A stretch of DNA of 32,565 bases from an uncultured Flammeovirgaceae bacterium (GTDB lineage: Bacteria > Bacteroidota > Bacteroidia > Cytophagales > Cyclobacteriaceae): the NCBI GenBank assembly GCA_937884755.1, contig CAKZYJ010000101.1, positions 1 to 32,565 of the forward strand, given 5' to 3'. Below the pieces are notes generated by a model. It was not told the origin of the DNA and ran no database searches. It saw only the letters and a list, made by a program, of their open reading frames with translations. This document shows, piece by piece, positions 15,120-22,802 of this stretch. A program made the position numbers and the translations under genes. The stretch's first letter is position 1, and every line of letters begins with the position of its first letter.

Positions 15120-16445
15120 TTACGGATTAGGAAAAGTGAAAATGTGTTCGTTCAGCCGGTTTAGTGTTTCATTTTTGTACCGACTATCAATCAGCAGTGA
15201 GATGTTGAATTTACTACCACCGTAGGAGAGCATCCGTATCGGTATATCGTCAATAGCATCTACAATCTGCTTCAGCACTCCCACCTTCTGAAACGGCATG
15301 TTTCCTACCACGCATACGATGGTATGATCGGTATCTACCTCTACTTCACCAAAAGCAGCAAGTTCGCGCTGAATATTTTCTAAGTGACTCTGATTGTCTA
15401 TTGTCAGGGATATTCCTACCTCCGAGGTGGTAATTAAGTCAATAGGAGTTTTATACTTCTCGAATACCTCAAAAACCTTCCGTAAGAAACCGTAGGCGAG
15501 CAGCATTCTCGATGATTTAATTTTAATGGCCGTAATACCGTCTTTGGCGGCAACCGCGGTGATAGACCGGTCTTCCTGATGATCTGAGATCAGCGTGCCG
15601 GGTGCCTGAGGTTCCATTGTATTGAGCAATCGGACCGGAATGTTAGCTCGCTGAGCAGGTCGGATGGTAAACGGATGCAAAATTTTGGCCCCGAAGTAGG
15701 CCAGCTCGGCGGCCTCGTTGAACGACAACCCGTCTACCCGGAATGTTTTTTTAACAATACGTGGATCATTGTTATGCATTCCGTCAATATCAGTCCAAAT
15801 CTGAATTTCTTTAGCCCCTACCGCCGCTCCAACCAGGGAAGCGGTATAGTCGCTACCACCTCGTTGCAGATTGTCAATTCGGTTGTAGCTATTCAGACAA
15901 ATGTAGCCCTGAGTTACGAAGAGTTGGCCTTCTGGGTGTTTGCTCAGCAACTCGGTTAGTTGACTCCGGATAAACGCACTATTGGGCTCTTGATGAGCAT
16001 CAATGCGCATAAACTCCAGTGCTGACAGTAGTACTACTGGAATATCTTTGGACTTTAGGTAAGCCGTAAAGAGTTTGGTAGAAAGTAGCTCACCCTGGGC
16101 TAAAATCTCCTTTTCTACATCCGCACTGTACGCCTCCTGCGTAGTGGCTTTCAGTGCTTCAAAGTGGGCGGCAACTATTTGTTCACCTTCCTGATGAACT
16201 TCCGCTGGGAGTAAATCTTGGTAAAAATCCTGGTAGTGTTTTTCTAACGCAGCAATGATCTGGCCCACCTCTCTTTTTTGCCCTTGTTGCAAAGCCTGAC
16301 TGATTTTCACCAAAGTATTAGTGGTACCCGATACAGCTGATAGGACCACTATCTTAGGTTCGGGCTGCTGGGTAATCAATTCAGCGACCCGGTGCATCCG
16401 TTCGGGAGAGCCTACCGAAGTACCGCCAAATTTTAAGACTTTCAT
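15120..16445 (-). CDS. lysC: Aspartate kinase (monofunctional, with ACT domains)
   Basis: Aspartate kinase phosphorylates L-aspartate with ATP, the first step to lysine, diaminopimelate, threonine and methionine. This 441-residue cytoplasmic protein starts MKVLKFGGTS, the invariant nucleotide-binding 'KFGGTS' at residues 5-10. Further family motifs are 'RGGSDYTA' at 195-202 and 'WTDIDGM' at 217-223. The C-terminal ~140 residues, from 'TAVAAKDGITAIKIKS' onward, form the regulatory ACT region, including 'GISLTIDN', so allosteric feedback by an amino acid is expected. There is no fused homoserine dehydrogenase. The length is normal. It sits upstream of DUF2911 and downstream of ribH on the minus strand. 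The gene symbol is chosen by function; paralogues with other names are possible. Confidence 0.95.
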   Translation of the reverse strand: MKVLKFGGTSVGSPERMHRVAELITQQPEPKIVVLSAVSGTTNTLVKISQALQQGQKREVGQIIAALEKHYQDFYQDLLPAEVHQEGEQIVAAHFEALKATTQEAYSADVEKEILAQGELLSTKLFTAYLKSKDIPVVLLSALEFMRIDAHQEPNSAFIRSQLTELLSKHPEGQLFVTQGYICLNSYNRIDNLQRGGSDYTASLVGAAVGAKEIQIWTDIDGMHNNDPRIVKKTFRVDGLSFNEAAELAYFGAKILHPFTIRPAQRANIPVRLLNTMEPQAPGTLISDHQEDRSITAVAAKDGITAIKIKSSRMLLAYGFLRKVFEVFEKYKTPIDLITTSEVGISLTIDNQSHLENIQRELAAFGEVEVDTDHTIVCVVGNMPFQKVGVLKQIVDAIDDIPIRMLSYGGSKFNISLLIDSRYKNETLNRLNEHIFTFPNP

Positions 16446-16450
16446 AGATA

Positions 16451-16478
16451 GTTGATTGTTAGTTACTGATTGTTCAAT
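16451..16478. repeat. Possible heptad block next to lysC start (ATTG class)
   Basis: Four 7-nt units (for example GTTGATT at 16451 and GTTAGTT at 16458) keep T-rich positions in phase and carry the ATTGNNN word seen in the spacer between permeases 1 and 2. It directly abuts the GC-class hairpin at 16480. No matching second arm is seen. Confidence 0.35.
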
Positions 16479-16479
16479 T

Positions 16480-16550
16480 GCGTGGTGCTTGGCGCAAGGA
16501 GCAGGGGGTATGAATATGCTAATTCCAGCTCCGTACTCCCAGCCCCACGC
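16480..16550. repeat. Heptad-phased hairpin between ribH and lysC (GC class)
   Basis: The left arm has four 7-nt units GCNNGGN from 16480 to 16507 (for example GCGTGGT at 16480 and GCTTGGC at 16487). The right arm has units in the complementary phase from 16523 to 16550 (for example TCCGTAC at 16530). Arms 16480-16506 and 16524-16550 pair at roughly 19 of 27 positions around a 17-nt loop, with the anchors in register. The word class differs from the other five spacers, but the architecture is the same. The right arm ends 2 nt from the ribH stop codon. There is no T-tract on the transcribed strand. Confidence 0.75.
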
Positions 16551-16552
16551 TC

Positions 16553-17038
16553 TTATTGTTCATCAAATCCCAACATTTTGATAGCGGTCAGCGCCGCTTC
16601 GTCCCCTTTGTTGCCGTGCTTTCCGCCCGCACGCTCCTGAGCCTGCTGCTGGTCTAAGGTAGTAAGTACGCCAAAAATCACCGGTTTGTTGTACTTAAGC
16701 GCCACATCTTTAATACCCTGCGCTACCGACTGGCAGATATAGTCAAAATGGGGCGTTTCACCCTGAATGACACAACCCAGGCAAATCACCGCATCCACTT
16801 TGGAACGAGACGCTTCCCATTGGGCACCCAAGGTGAGTTCGTAGCTACCCGGCACCCACTTACTGCGGATAAACTTCTGCTGGGCTCCGTGCTTCAATAA
16901 GGTATTAATAGCACCTTCCAACAGGGGTTGGGTGATTTCGCGGTTCCACTCAGCCGTTACAATAGAAAAATGATGCTGCGAGATGTTCGGCAGATGGGAT
17001 GCGTCGTGTTCGCTAAGATTTTGGTTAACAGTGGCCAT
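16553..17038 (-). CDS. ribH: 6,7-dimethyl-8-ribityllumazine synthase
   Basis: RibH condenses 5-amino-6-ribitylaminouracil with 3,4-dihydroxy-2-butanone 4-phosphate, the penultimate step of riboflavin synthesis, in the cytoplasm as an oligomeric shell. I use the ATG at 17038 (MATVNQNLSEHD; 161 residues), close to the usual family length; a 14-codon upstream extension is unlikely. Motifs: 'IVTAEWNREIT' near 27-37, 'WVPGSYELTLGAQ' near 60-72, and 'CLGCVIQGETPHFDYICQSVA' near 84-104 with the catalytic-region histidine, then the C-terminal 'ERAGGKHGNKGDEAA'. It lies 75 bp after the TPR gene on the same strand, an adjacency common in Bacteroidota. A GC-class heptad hairpin separates it from lysC. 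I see no FMN riboswitch. Confidence 0.95.
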   Translation of the reverse strand: MATVNQNLSEHDASHLPNISQHHFSIVTAEWNREITQPLLEGAINTLLKHGAQQKFIRSKWVPGSYELTLGAQWEASRSKVDAVICLGCVIQGETPHFDYICQSVAQGIKDVALKYNKPVIFGVLTTLDQQQAQERAGGKHGNKGDEAALTAIKMLGFDEQ

Positions 17039-17113
17039 ATTAGTGTAAAGTAAAAAGGACAAAGCCGGGGGTGGCCTCATCCTTTTGAATAGTCATATTT
17101 TGCTTTAATGATA

Positions 17114-17854
17114 CTACTTCGTAGCCAATGCTTCCAGGCGGGCTTGTTGCTTTTGAGCCTCCTGAAACTCATAAGCTTGCGGAAACTCATCAATAATTCG
17201 CTGATAACTAGCTGCGGCACTGCCGTAATCTCCAGCAGCCTCGTAGGCTACTCCGGCCTTGGCTAAATATTGAGGCGATAAGAATTGATTAGTATTGTAA
17301 TCTGCTGCTTTCTCATACTGGCTAGCGGCTTGCTGGTGATCTCCCAGTTCCATGTAGGCATCGCCAATCAGTGCGTAGGCTTGCGCCTGCACCAATAGGT
17401 CGCTCGCCCCAAAATCTTCCAGATACTCAATCGCCGACTCGTAGTTACCCTGCCGAAGCTCAATGATTCCAGAGTAGTAGTGCGCCAAGTTAGCCGCATC
17501 AGTTCCGCCAAATTCGTCGATGATTTCCAAAAAACCGTAGTTATTACCGTCGCCGTTCAGCGCCGCATTCAGGCTATCCGACTCAAAGTAGTAGATCGCC
17601 TGAAACATTTCTTCCTGGGCCGTCTGGTTCTGGCTATCTTGGTAGTAATGATAGCCAAAGTACCCGGCCACCGCCAACACGATTGCTGCTGCTCCGATAA
17701 TAAACGGAGTGGAGTGTTGTTTAATGTATTCTTCAGTATCAACAATCCGATCCTGAAGCGCTTCGGGGGTTTCCAGCAACTCTTCGGTTGCGGTCATCTT
17801 GTCCCTTTCTCTAACATCTTTCTTACTACGAGAACCTCGAACTCTATTCGCCAT
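17114..17854 (-). CDS. Membrane-anchored tetratricopeptide-repeat protein
   Basis: This is a 246-residue protein. A charged N-terminal cytoplasmic segment (residues 1-47) is followed by one hydrophobic helix 'PFIIGAAAIVLAVAGYFGY' (about 50-68) and a C-terminal region with tetratricopeptide-like repeats. These are seen in 'AHYYSGIIELRQGNYESAIEYL' (about 124-146), 'AYALIGDAYMELGDHQQAASQYEKA' (about 158-182) and 'AKAGVAYEAAGDYGSAAASYQRI' (about 197-219). It resembles the TPR/YfgM-like proteins that sit beside ribH and recF in many Bacteroidota. Binding partners are unknown; scaffolding at the inner membrane is the usual inference. Upstream lies a clean -7 box. It is probably the first gene of a TPR-ribH-lysC-DUF2911-DUF721 run, though the hairpins between the genes could modulate expression. 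Confidence 0.88.
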   Translation of the reverse strand: MANRVRGSRSKKDVRERDKMTATEELLETPEALQDRIVDTEEYIKQHSTPFIIGAAAIVLAVAGYFGYHYYQDSQNQTAQEEMFQAIYYFESDSLNAALNGDGNNYGFLEIIDEFGGTDAANLAHYYSGIIELRQGNYESAIEYLEDFGASDLLVQAQAYALIGDAYMELGDHQQAASQYEKAADYNTNQFLSPQYLAKAGVAYEAAGDYGSAAASYQRIIDEFPQAYEFQEAQKQQARLEALATK

Positions 17855-17873
17855 AATTCTTGAATTTGGGCTG

Positions 17874-17881
17874 CAAAGTTA
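17874..17881 (-). promoter_or_regulatory. -7 promoter box for the TPR-ribH operon
   Basis: The minus strand reads TAACTTTG, an exact match to the Bacteroidota box TAnnTTTG, 20 nt upstream of the TPR start. I see no TTG at the expected -33 distance; the region there is T-rich. Confidence 0.5.
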
Positions 17882-17945
17882 GAATAATTTTTTCGTAAAC
17901 AGAAAAACTATTCTTTGCGTTTCCCATACTAGTGAAAATGCAGTA

Positions 17946-17979
17946 ATTAAAAAGCCGGACCCCAATGAAGAGCTCCGGC
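17946..17979 (-). terminator. Intrinsic terminator of pdhA
   Basis: On the minus strand, GCCGGA (complement of 17974-17979) pairs with TCCGGC (complement of 17954-17959) around a 14-nt loop and is followed by a T5 tract (complement of 17949-17953). It starts 23 nt after the pdhA stop codon. A T-rich stretch on the other side may allow weaker function in the opposite direction. Confidence 0.8.
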
Positions 17980-18002
17980 AAAAAATTGCATGGTAAGAAT
18001 TT

Positions 18003-19037
18003 CTAATCCAGAATAAACGGATAGTCTTTCTGCATGTAAACATCCTGTAGGGCTTCTTCTACCGGTGGGAAAGGAGACTCATCGGCAAACTTGATAGCCT
18101 CTTCTACCTGATCTTTCACTTTCTTCTCAATTGCCTTTAGTTCTTCTTCCGTAGCGTAATCCTTCTCCAAAATGGCTTTCATACACTGCACAATCGGGTC
18201 TTGCTCCTTGTATTCTTCCACTTCCTCCTTGGTGCGATATTTGGCCGGATCGGAAATAGAATGGCCTTTGTAACGATAGGTGCGGAATTCTAACAGCGTA
18301 GGGCCATCGCCTTTACGAGCTCGCTCCGCCGCTTCTTCCATAGCAATATGAACATTCTCTACGCTCATAGCATCTACCGGGAAGGAAGGCATATCGTAAG
18401 CTTCACCTAAAGTATACAGCTCCTGTACGTTACTAGTACGCTCTACCGAGGTACCCATCGCGTAACCGTTGTTTTCAATAATGAAGATAACGGGTATCTT
18501 CATGGTCATTGCCATATTCAGGGTTTCGTGGAACGATCCCTGCCGCACGGCACCATCGCCCATAAAAGTGGCGCATACGTTATCAGTGCCTTTATACATC
18601 TCCGCGAACGCAATACCCGCTCCCAGTGGAATTTGTCCACCGACAATGCCGTGACCACCGTAGAAGTTACGCTCCTTATCAAACATATGCATAGAGCCGC
18701 CTTTCCCCTTAGAGATACCGGTCTGCTTAGCAAATAGCTCCGCCATTACTGCTTTCGGATCACTACCCAGGGCTAAGGGGTGAGCATGATCACGATAAGC
18801 GGTAATAAAACTATCGGTATCGCGTAATGCTGAAACTGCACCCGCAGCACAAGCTTCCTGTCCGATATATAAGTGGCAAAACCCACGAATTTTCTGGCGG
18901 CCGTACTGCTGTCCGGCTTTCTCCTCAAAGCGACGCATCAGGTACATAGTCTCGTACCACCACATATAGGTTTCTTTAGAAAACTCTCGCTTCTTAGTTG
19001 ATTTTTTATTAGTCTTTTCTTTGGTACTAACTGCCAT
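18003..19037 (-). CDS. pdhA: Pyruvate dehydrogenase E1 component, alpha subunit
   Basis: The E1 alpha subunit of the pyruvate dehydrogenase complex carries out thiamine-diphosphate-dependent decarboxylation of pyruvate together with E1 beta, feeding acetyl-CoA synthesis in the cytoplasm. The 344-residue length is typical. Visible motifs: 'YRDHAHPLALG' at 81-91, the thiamine-diphosphate motif from 'GDGAVRQGSFHE' at 160 to 'ENNG' at 188-191, and the phosphorylation-loop-like 'YRYKGHSISDPAKYR' near 254-268. A lysine-rich N-terminal tail (residues 1-18) precedes the domain. No E1 beta or E2 gene lies next to it; it stands alone with its own terminator, as happens in Bacteroidota. The stop codon is TAG. 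A related branched-chain 2-oxoacid E1 alpha is the main alternative, judged less likely. Confidence 0.93.
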   Translation of the reverse strand: MAVSTKEKTNKKSTKKREFSKETYMWWYETMYLMRRFEEKAGQQYGRQKIRGFCHLYIGQEACAAGAVSALRDTDSFITAYRDHAHPLALGSDPKAVMAELFAKQTGISKGKGGSMHMFDKERNFYGGHGIVGGQIPLGAGIAFAEMYKGTDNVCATFMGDGAVRQGSFHETLNMAMTMKIPVIFIIENNGYAMGTSVERTSNVQELYTLGEAYDMPSFPVDAMSVENVHIAMEEAAERARKGDGPTLLEFRTYRYKGHSISDPAKYRTKEEVEEYKEQDPIVQCMKAILEKDYATEEELKAIEKKVKDQVEEAIKFADESPFPPVEEALQDVYMQKDYPFILD

Positions 19038-19101
19038 AATTGTTTGCTTAGATAAACGTCTTACAGGTACGTAACGCAGTAGGCGACAATCCTGTTCAGG
19101 T

Positions 19102-19111
19102 ACGGTACCGT
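19102..19111. promoter_or_regulatory. Palindrome in the divergent pdhA/recF promoter region
   Basis: ACGGTACCGT is a perfect 10-nt palindrome in the 204-bp divergent region. The word CAGGTACG occurs at 19064-19071 and again at 19097-19104. This could be an operator, but no cognate regulator is in the window. A weak -7-like box TACATTTA at 19182-19189 points toward recF. Confidence 0.25.
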
Positions 19112-19241
19112 GATAATCCAGCTTTTGTTAAAAAATCCCGGATTACTCAGTAAAAGGATGCACAATCGCTAAATTGATATGTACATTTACCCGAGTAACT
19201 GCGCTCGTGCAAATTAATACAAAAACTCGAACAAAGAACCT

Positions 19242-20432
19242 ATGCGGCTGGAAAAAATCCACCTACTCAACTTTAAGAATTACGAAGAACTCAACCTCGA
19301 TTTTTCGCCGCAGATTAACTGTATACTGGGGGAAAACGGCAGCGGTAAGACTAACCTACTCGATGCGATCTACTATCTCTCGTTCACCAAAAGCGCGTTT
19401 AGTAGTGTGGAGCAACAGAACGTTCGCCACGGGGAACCGCTACTAATGGTTAAGGGGATTTTTGAAAAGCAGGAGCGTAAATATACCATACAGTGTAATT
19501 GGCAACGGGGACAAAAAAAGCAGGTACAGAACAGTCAGGTACCCTACGATAAAATGAGTGAGCATATTGGCCGCTTTCCGGTAGTGATGATCTCCCCTGA
19601 CGATACCGACCTGATTCGAGGAGCCAGTGAACTGCGCCGCCGGTTCTTCGATAGCCTGATGTCACAAATTGACGCTGACTATCTAGAAGACCTAATTCGT
19701 TACAACCACGTTTTACGGCAACGTAACGCCCTGCTAAAGCAATTTGCCGACCGTAATACCTACGACTCTGATTTACTGGATTCGTACAGTGATCAGTTGT
19801 TGGACTTGGGCCACCGGCTATACGAAAAGCGCTTGGCTTTTCTGGATAAATTCATTCCTTACTTCGACCAGCACTACCGTAATTTATCGGGCGAGAAGGA
19901 GAGCGTAGCTATTCAGTACACTTCTCACTTTTCCAAGTCGGAGTACCGATCCGTTTTTTTTAAAGCCTACGGTAAGGATTTGATATTGCAACGCACCACC
20001 CTGGGCATTCACCGCGACGATTACGTTTTTAAGATTGACGAACACCCTACTAAACGCTTTGGCTCCCAGGGACAACAGAAGTCCTTCGTAATCGCGCTAA
20101 AGCTGGCTCAATTTGATGTTCTTCGGGCTGAGAAGCAATTGAAACCTATTCTTTTGCTAGATGATATCTTTGATAAGCTGGACGACTTCCGAATTGGTAA
20201 GCTAACCGAAATGGTGGTACAGCATTCGTTCGGTCAGCTATTTGTATCAGACGCTCGACCGGAACGGACCCGCAGTATCTTCAGCCTCATTGAAGGCGAG
20301 AAAAAGTATTTTCAGGTACATCAGGGAGTAATTACGGAAACACTACTGGAAAGCAAAAAAGATCAGCCATACCAGTACCAGAATGGGCAGCAGAACGGGC
20401 AACGAAAAGCGGATAATGTAACCAAAAAATGA
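19242..20432 (+). CDS. recF: DNA replication and repair protein RecF
   Basis: RecF is an SMC-like ABC ATPase that acts with RecO and RecR to load RecA at single-strand gaps. The 396-residue protein starts at ATG 19242. It has Walker A 'GENGSGKT' at 30-37, an ABC signature region '[20 protein letters not shown]' at 272-291, and Walker B '[14 protein letters not shown]' at 301-314, with the D-loop region and '[10 protein letters not shown]' following. The family core ends near residue 370 ('GVITETLLE'). The last ~26 residues are a Gln/Asn/Lys-rich tail, and residues 368-396 are encoded by DNA that is also the antisense 3' end of the antiporter gene. The tail may therefore be a by-product of that overlap. 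An upstream frame at 19174 is not a real gene. Confidence 0.95.
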   Translation: MRLEKIHLLNFKNYEELNLDFSPQINCILGENGSGKTNLLDAIYYLSFTKSAFSSVEQQNVRHGEPLLMVKGIFEKQERKYTIQCNWQRGQKKQVQNSQVPYDKMSEHIGRFPVVMISPDDTDLIRGASELRRRFFDSLMSQIDADYLEDLIRYNHVLRQRNALLKQFADRNTYDSDLLDSYSDQLLDLGHRLYEKRLAFLDKFIPYFDQHYRNLSGEKESVAIQYTSHFSKSEYRSVFFKAYGKDLILQRTTLGIHRDDYVFKIDEHPTKRFGSQGQQKSFVIALKLAQFDVLRAEKQLKPILLLDDIFDKLDDFRIGKLTEMVVQHSFGQLFVSDARPERTRSIFSLIEGEKKYFQVHQGVITETLLESKKDQPYQYQNGQQNGQRKADNVTKK

Positions 20433-21884
20433 AGGCATCCGGATACCCACCTGCTCAGCAATAGATTTTACCATAAAGTTAGGCCCGTTGCCAATGTAGC
20501 TCATGGCCCCAAAGAATACTGCCGCTACGGAGATAGCCGTGAGGTACATGATACTATCGTCGTACGCACCATTTGAGAAAGCCAGCACATCCTGAGAACT
20601 ATTTACGCTGGCCCCTACTGAGGCCATGGCTGCGGCTAAGAAGTTAAGATAAGTTGGGGCATTATCTAAAAAGCCCGACAGAATGCCCGTACCCCAATAC
20701 TACGTATTATGGGTAATCAGCTCACGACCAGCTTCCGACTTAGCAAAACCTCCTACCAGCTCCAGCGCTGGCATCATCGTACCGAATATGCCAATAAAAA
20801 TAAAGGCAACCTCCCGGATCGGCTCAAAGCTAAACTCGTTACCCTTAATCGCTTCCTTTTTAGCCAGCCGAAAAGAAAGAAATGCCACTGCAAACATGAT
20901 CAGCTCCCGAACGAAGGAAAATTTGGTGTCGTGGTAATTAATGTGAGGCAACCAATCTATTTTATTAGGGTCGATAAAAACAGCTCCAATCACAACGGCT
21001 AGCCACACAAAATTGCGTTTACCCACAATGGAAATTTTACCCGAGTACTCTACTGGAGTCTCATCGCCATTGATGGTAGTGCGATTTCGTTTGTCAATAA
21101 TAAAGAACACTGCGACTAACACAACGAGCGCAAATATCCACTCCAAAATCACGTGAGAGATCGTCCAGAAGAAAGGTACGCCTCTCAAAAACCCTAGAAA
21201 CAAGGGCGGATCACCAATAGGCGTAAGTGCCCCCCCCACATTACTCACCATAAAGATGAAGAAAATGATGTGGTAGGAACGAATTCGGTGCTGATTGAGC
21301 CGGATGTAAGGTCGAATTAGCAGCATGGAGGCTCCGGTAGTACCAATCAAATTAGAGATAACTGAGCCGATCAGTAAGATAGTAGAATTGATAATTGGGG
21401 TTGCTTTCTTATCTACCTTAATCAATATTCCCCCGGAAGCAATAAACAAGGACGATAGCAGCGCAATAAACTGAAGATACTCGAACAGTGCGTGCACCGG
21501 TTCGCCCGTATTCCCCAGTATAAAAATGTAGTAGGAAATCACTATTACTGCCAAAAGTACGGCCAGTATGGGATAATTCTTGTGCCAGAAATGTTCGTAG
21601 AACAATGGTCCGGTAGCGATCATCAACAACAGTAAAACAAAGGGAATGACGGTCCAGGCTGGAGCACTGGCATGTTCTTCATCATGATCTCCGTACCCCT
21701 CCTCAGCATGATCATCTTCATGCTGGGTTTCGGAAGCAGTAATCGGGTCGGACTGGCTATGATCCTCTTGCTGATGCTGTGCTAAATAAACGGGTATTTC
21801 CGAAGTTTGAGCCGAGACGAAGGTAGGAAAACAGAGGGTAAGAAGCAGTAAGAGTAATGTAATCCTAAGCAGCAATCGCTCCAT
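20343..21884 (-). pseudogene. Sodium:proton antiporter-like protein (ion transporter superfamily), interrupted by in-frame TAG
   Basis: This is a multi-spanning inner-membrane secondary transporter of the ArsB/NhaD/CitMHS superfamily, a type annotated as sodium:proton antiporter in Bacteroidota. A signal-like N-terminus (MERLLLRITLLLL..SAQ) and a His/Asp/Glu-rich linker (about 36-74) precede the membrane domain. Family-like motifs include 'SNLIGTTGASMLLIRPYI' and 'NVGGALTPIGDPPLFLGF'. A TAG at 20700-20702 interrupts codon 395 in 'ELITHNT[13 protein letters not shown]'. The frame continues without a shift for 118 codons, including '[11 protein letters not shown]' and the last helices, to TAG at 20343. 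A single substitution of a tyrosine codon would explain it. The product would be a 394-residue truncation. TAG is an ordinary stop in at least five other genes here, so recoding is unlikely; a sequencing error remains possible. The last 90 bp overlap recF antisense. Confidence 0.85.
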
Positions 21885-21899
21885 TGAAATAGGTTAGTT

Positions 21900-21912
21900 A
21901 TCTTCAGAAGAT
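21900..21912. promoter_or_regulatory. Short palindrome upstream of the antiporter gene
   Basis: ATCTTCAGAAGAT: 6-nt perfect arms with a 1-nt centre, 16 nt before the antiporter start codon in the 189-bp region divergent from coaX. A repressor site or leader stem is possible; no other support. Confidence 0.25.
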
Positions 21913-22073
21913 GTTCTGGTTTATCCTAAGCTACCGATTTAATAATAACTTATCACAGCATAAACCTCCGTCGGTGTTGTGTCCAGAAATAGCCGGCATG
22001 CAATTCACCAAAAAAGTAGGCGCGAGCAAATTACCAAAGTAAGCCGTAAACACCAATAGATAATCATATTTTC

Positions 22074-22802
22074 ATGAACTTAGCAGTCGATATCGGTAAC
22101 TCTGTAACCAAAGCTGGATGGTTTGAACAGGATCACCTGAGAGAATTTCAACCCGCTGTAAACACAGATCAACTAGTACACCGTATTCGAGAACGACCTC
22201 CGGATCGGATCATTGTTTCCTCCGTTTCGGCGTATGCTGATGAGCTCAAGGCCGCAGTGGATTCTACCAAGTTTGTTGTTTTAGGCCCGGAGACTCCCTT
22301 GCCTTTTGAGAATACTTACCGTACCCCCCATACCCTAGGTACCGACCGGATAGCGGCAGTAGCCGGGGCTCAGTCACTTTTTCCCGATCAAAATGTGCTA
22401 GTAATAGACGCTGGAACCTGCGTTACCTATGAATTACTCAACGAGCAGGGGCAGTACCTGGGTGGCCTTATTTCTCCTGGTTTGCGGATGCGGTGGCAAG
22501 CTATGCACACTTTTACGGCTCGTTTGCCGTTAGTATCCTTAGATTTACCGCAGCAAAGCACTGATCTGCCGATAATCGGAAAAAGTACCGAGGGAGCCTT
22601 GCAGAGTGGAGGGCTTATCGGGATGGCAGCGGAAATTGATCAAATTATTCGGAGGTATGCCGACAAATTTGCAGCTTTGCAGATTGTAACTTGCGGAGGA
22701 GATATGGATTACCTTCGTCCGTGGATTCTTTCGGAACATAAGCACGTTCCGGAACTAGTTTTGATAGGATTAAATAGTATAGTACAATATGAGGGTTCGT
22801 AA
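22074..22802 (+). CDS. coaX: Type III pantothenate kinase
   Basis: CoaX phosphorylates pantothenate with ATP, the first committed step of coenzyme A synthesis; it is an ASKHA-fold cytoplasmic enzyme that needs a monovalent cation. The 242-residue protein begins with the phosphate-binding 'DIGNSVTKAGWF' (residues 6-17). Other motifs are 'GTDRIAAVAGA' at 89-99 with the catalytic-base aspartate, 'VIDAGTCVTYELL' at 110-122, 'GGLISPGLRMR' at 130-140, and 'TCGGD' near the C-terminus. The ATG at 22074 gives the standard start. Its last 14 bp overlap the start of the outer-membrane protein gene, so the two are translationally coupled. It opens the plus-strand cluster that continues through lptC to ppiD. 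Confidence 0.95.
   Translation: MNLAVDIGNSVTKAGWFEQDHLREFQPAVNTDQLVHRIRERPPDRIIVSSVSAYADELKAAVDSTKFVVLGPETPLPFENTYRTPHTLGTDRIAAVAGAQSLFPDQNVLVIDAGTCVTYELLNEQGQYLGGLISPGLRMRWQAMHTFTARLPLVSLDLPQQSTDLPIIGKSTEGALQSGGLIGMAAEIDQIIRRYADKFAALQIVTCGGDMDYLRPWILSEHKHVPELVLIGLNSIVQYEGS

Noticed and set aside
2287-16550. CRISPR array or insertion-sequence ends
   Set aside because: Units are 7 nt and degenerate, with no spacers, no target-site duplication noticed and no transposase or cas gene.
17039-17080. 14-codon upstream start for ribH
   Set aside because: The peptide is unlike lumazine synthase N-termini; the ATG at 17038 gives the family length.
19174-19446. 90-codon frame overlapping the recF start
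   Set aside because: Shadow frame across the recF Walker A region.
20700-20702. Pyrrolysine or other recoding of TAG
   Set aside because: TAG ends pdhA, the DUF721 and DUF2911 genes, the periplasmic TPR gene and the small membrane gene here. No recoding machinery is in the window and the family does not use it.
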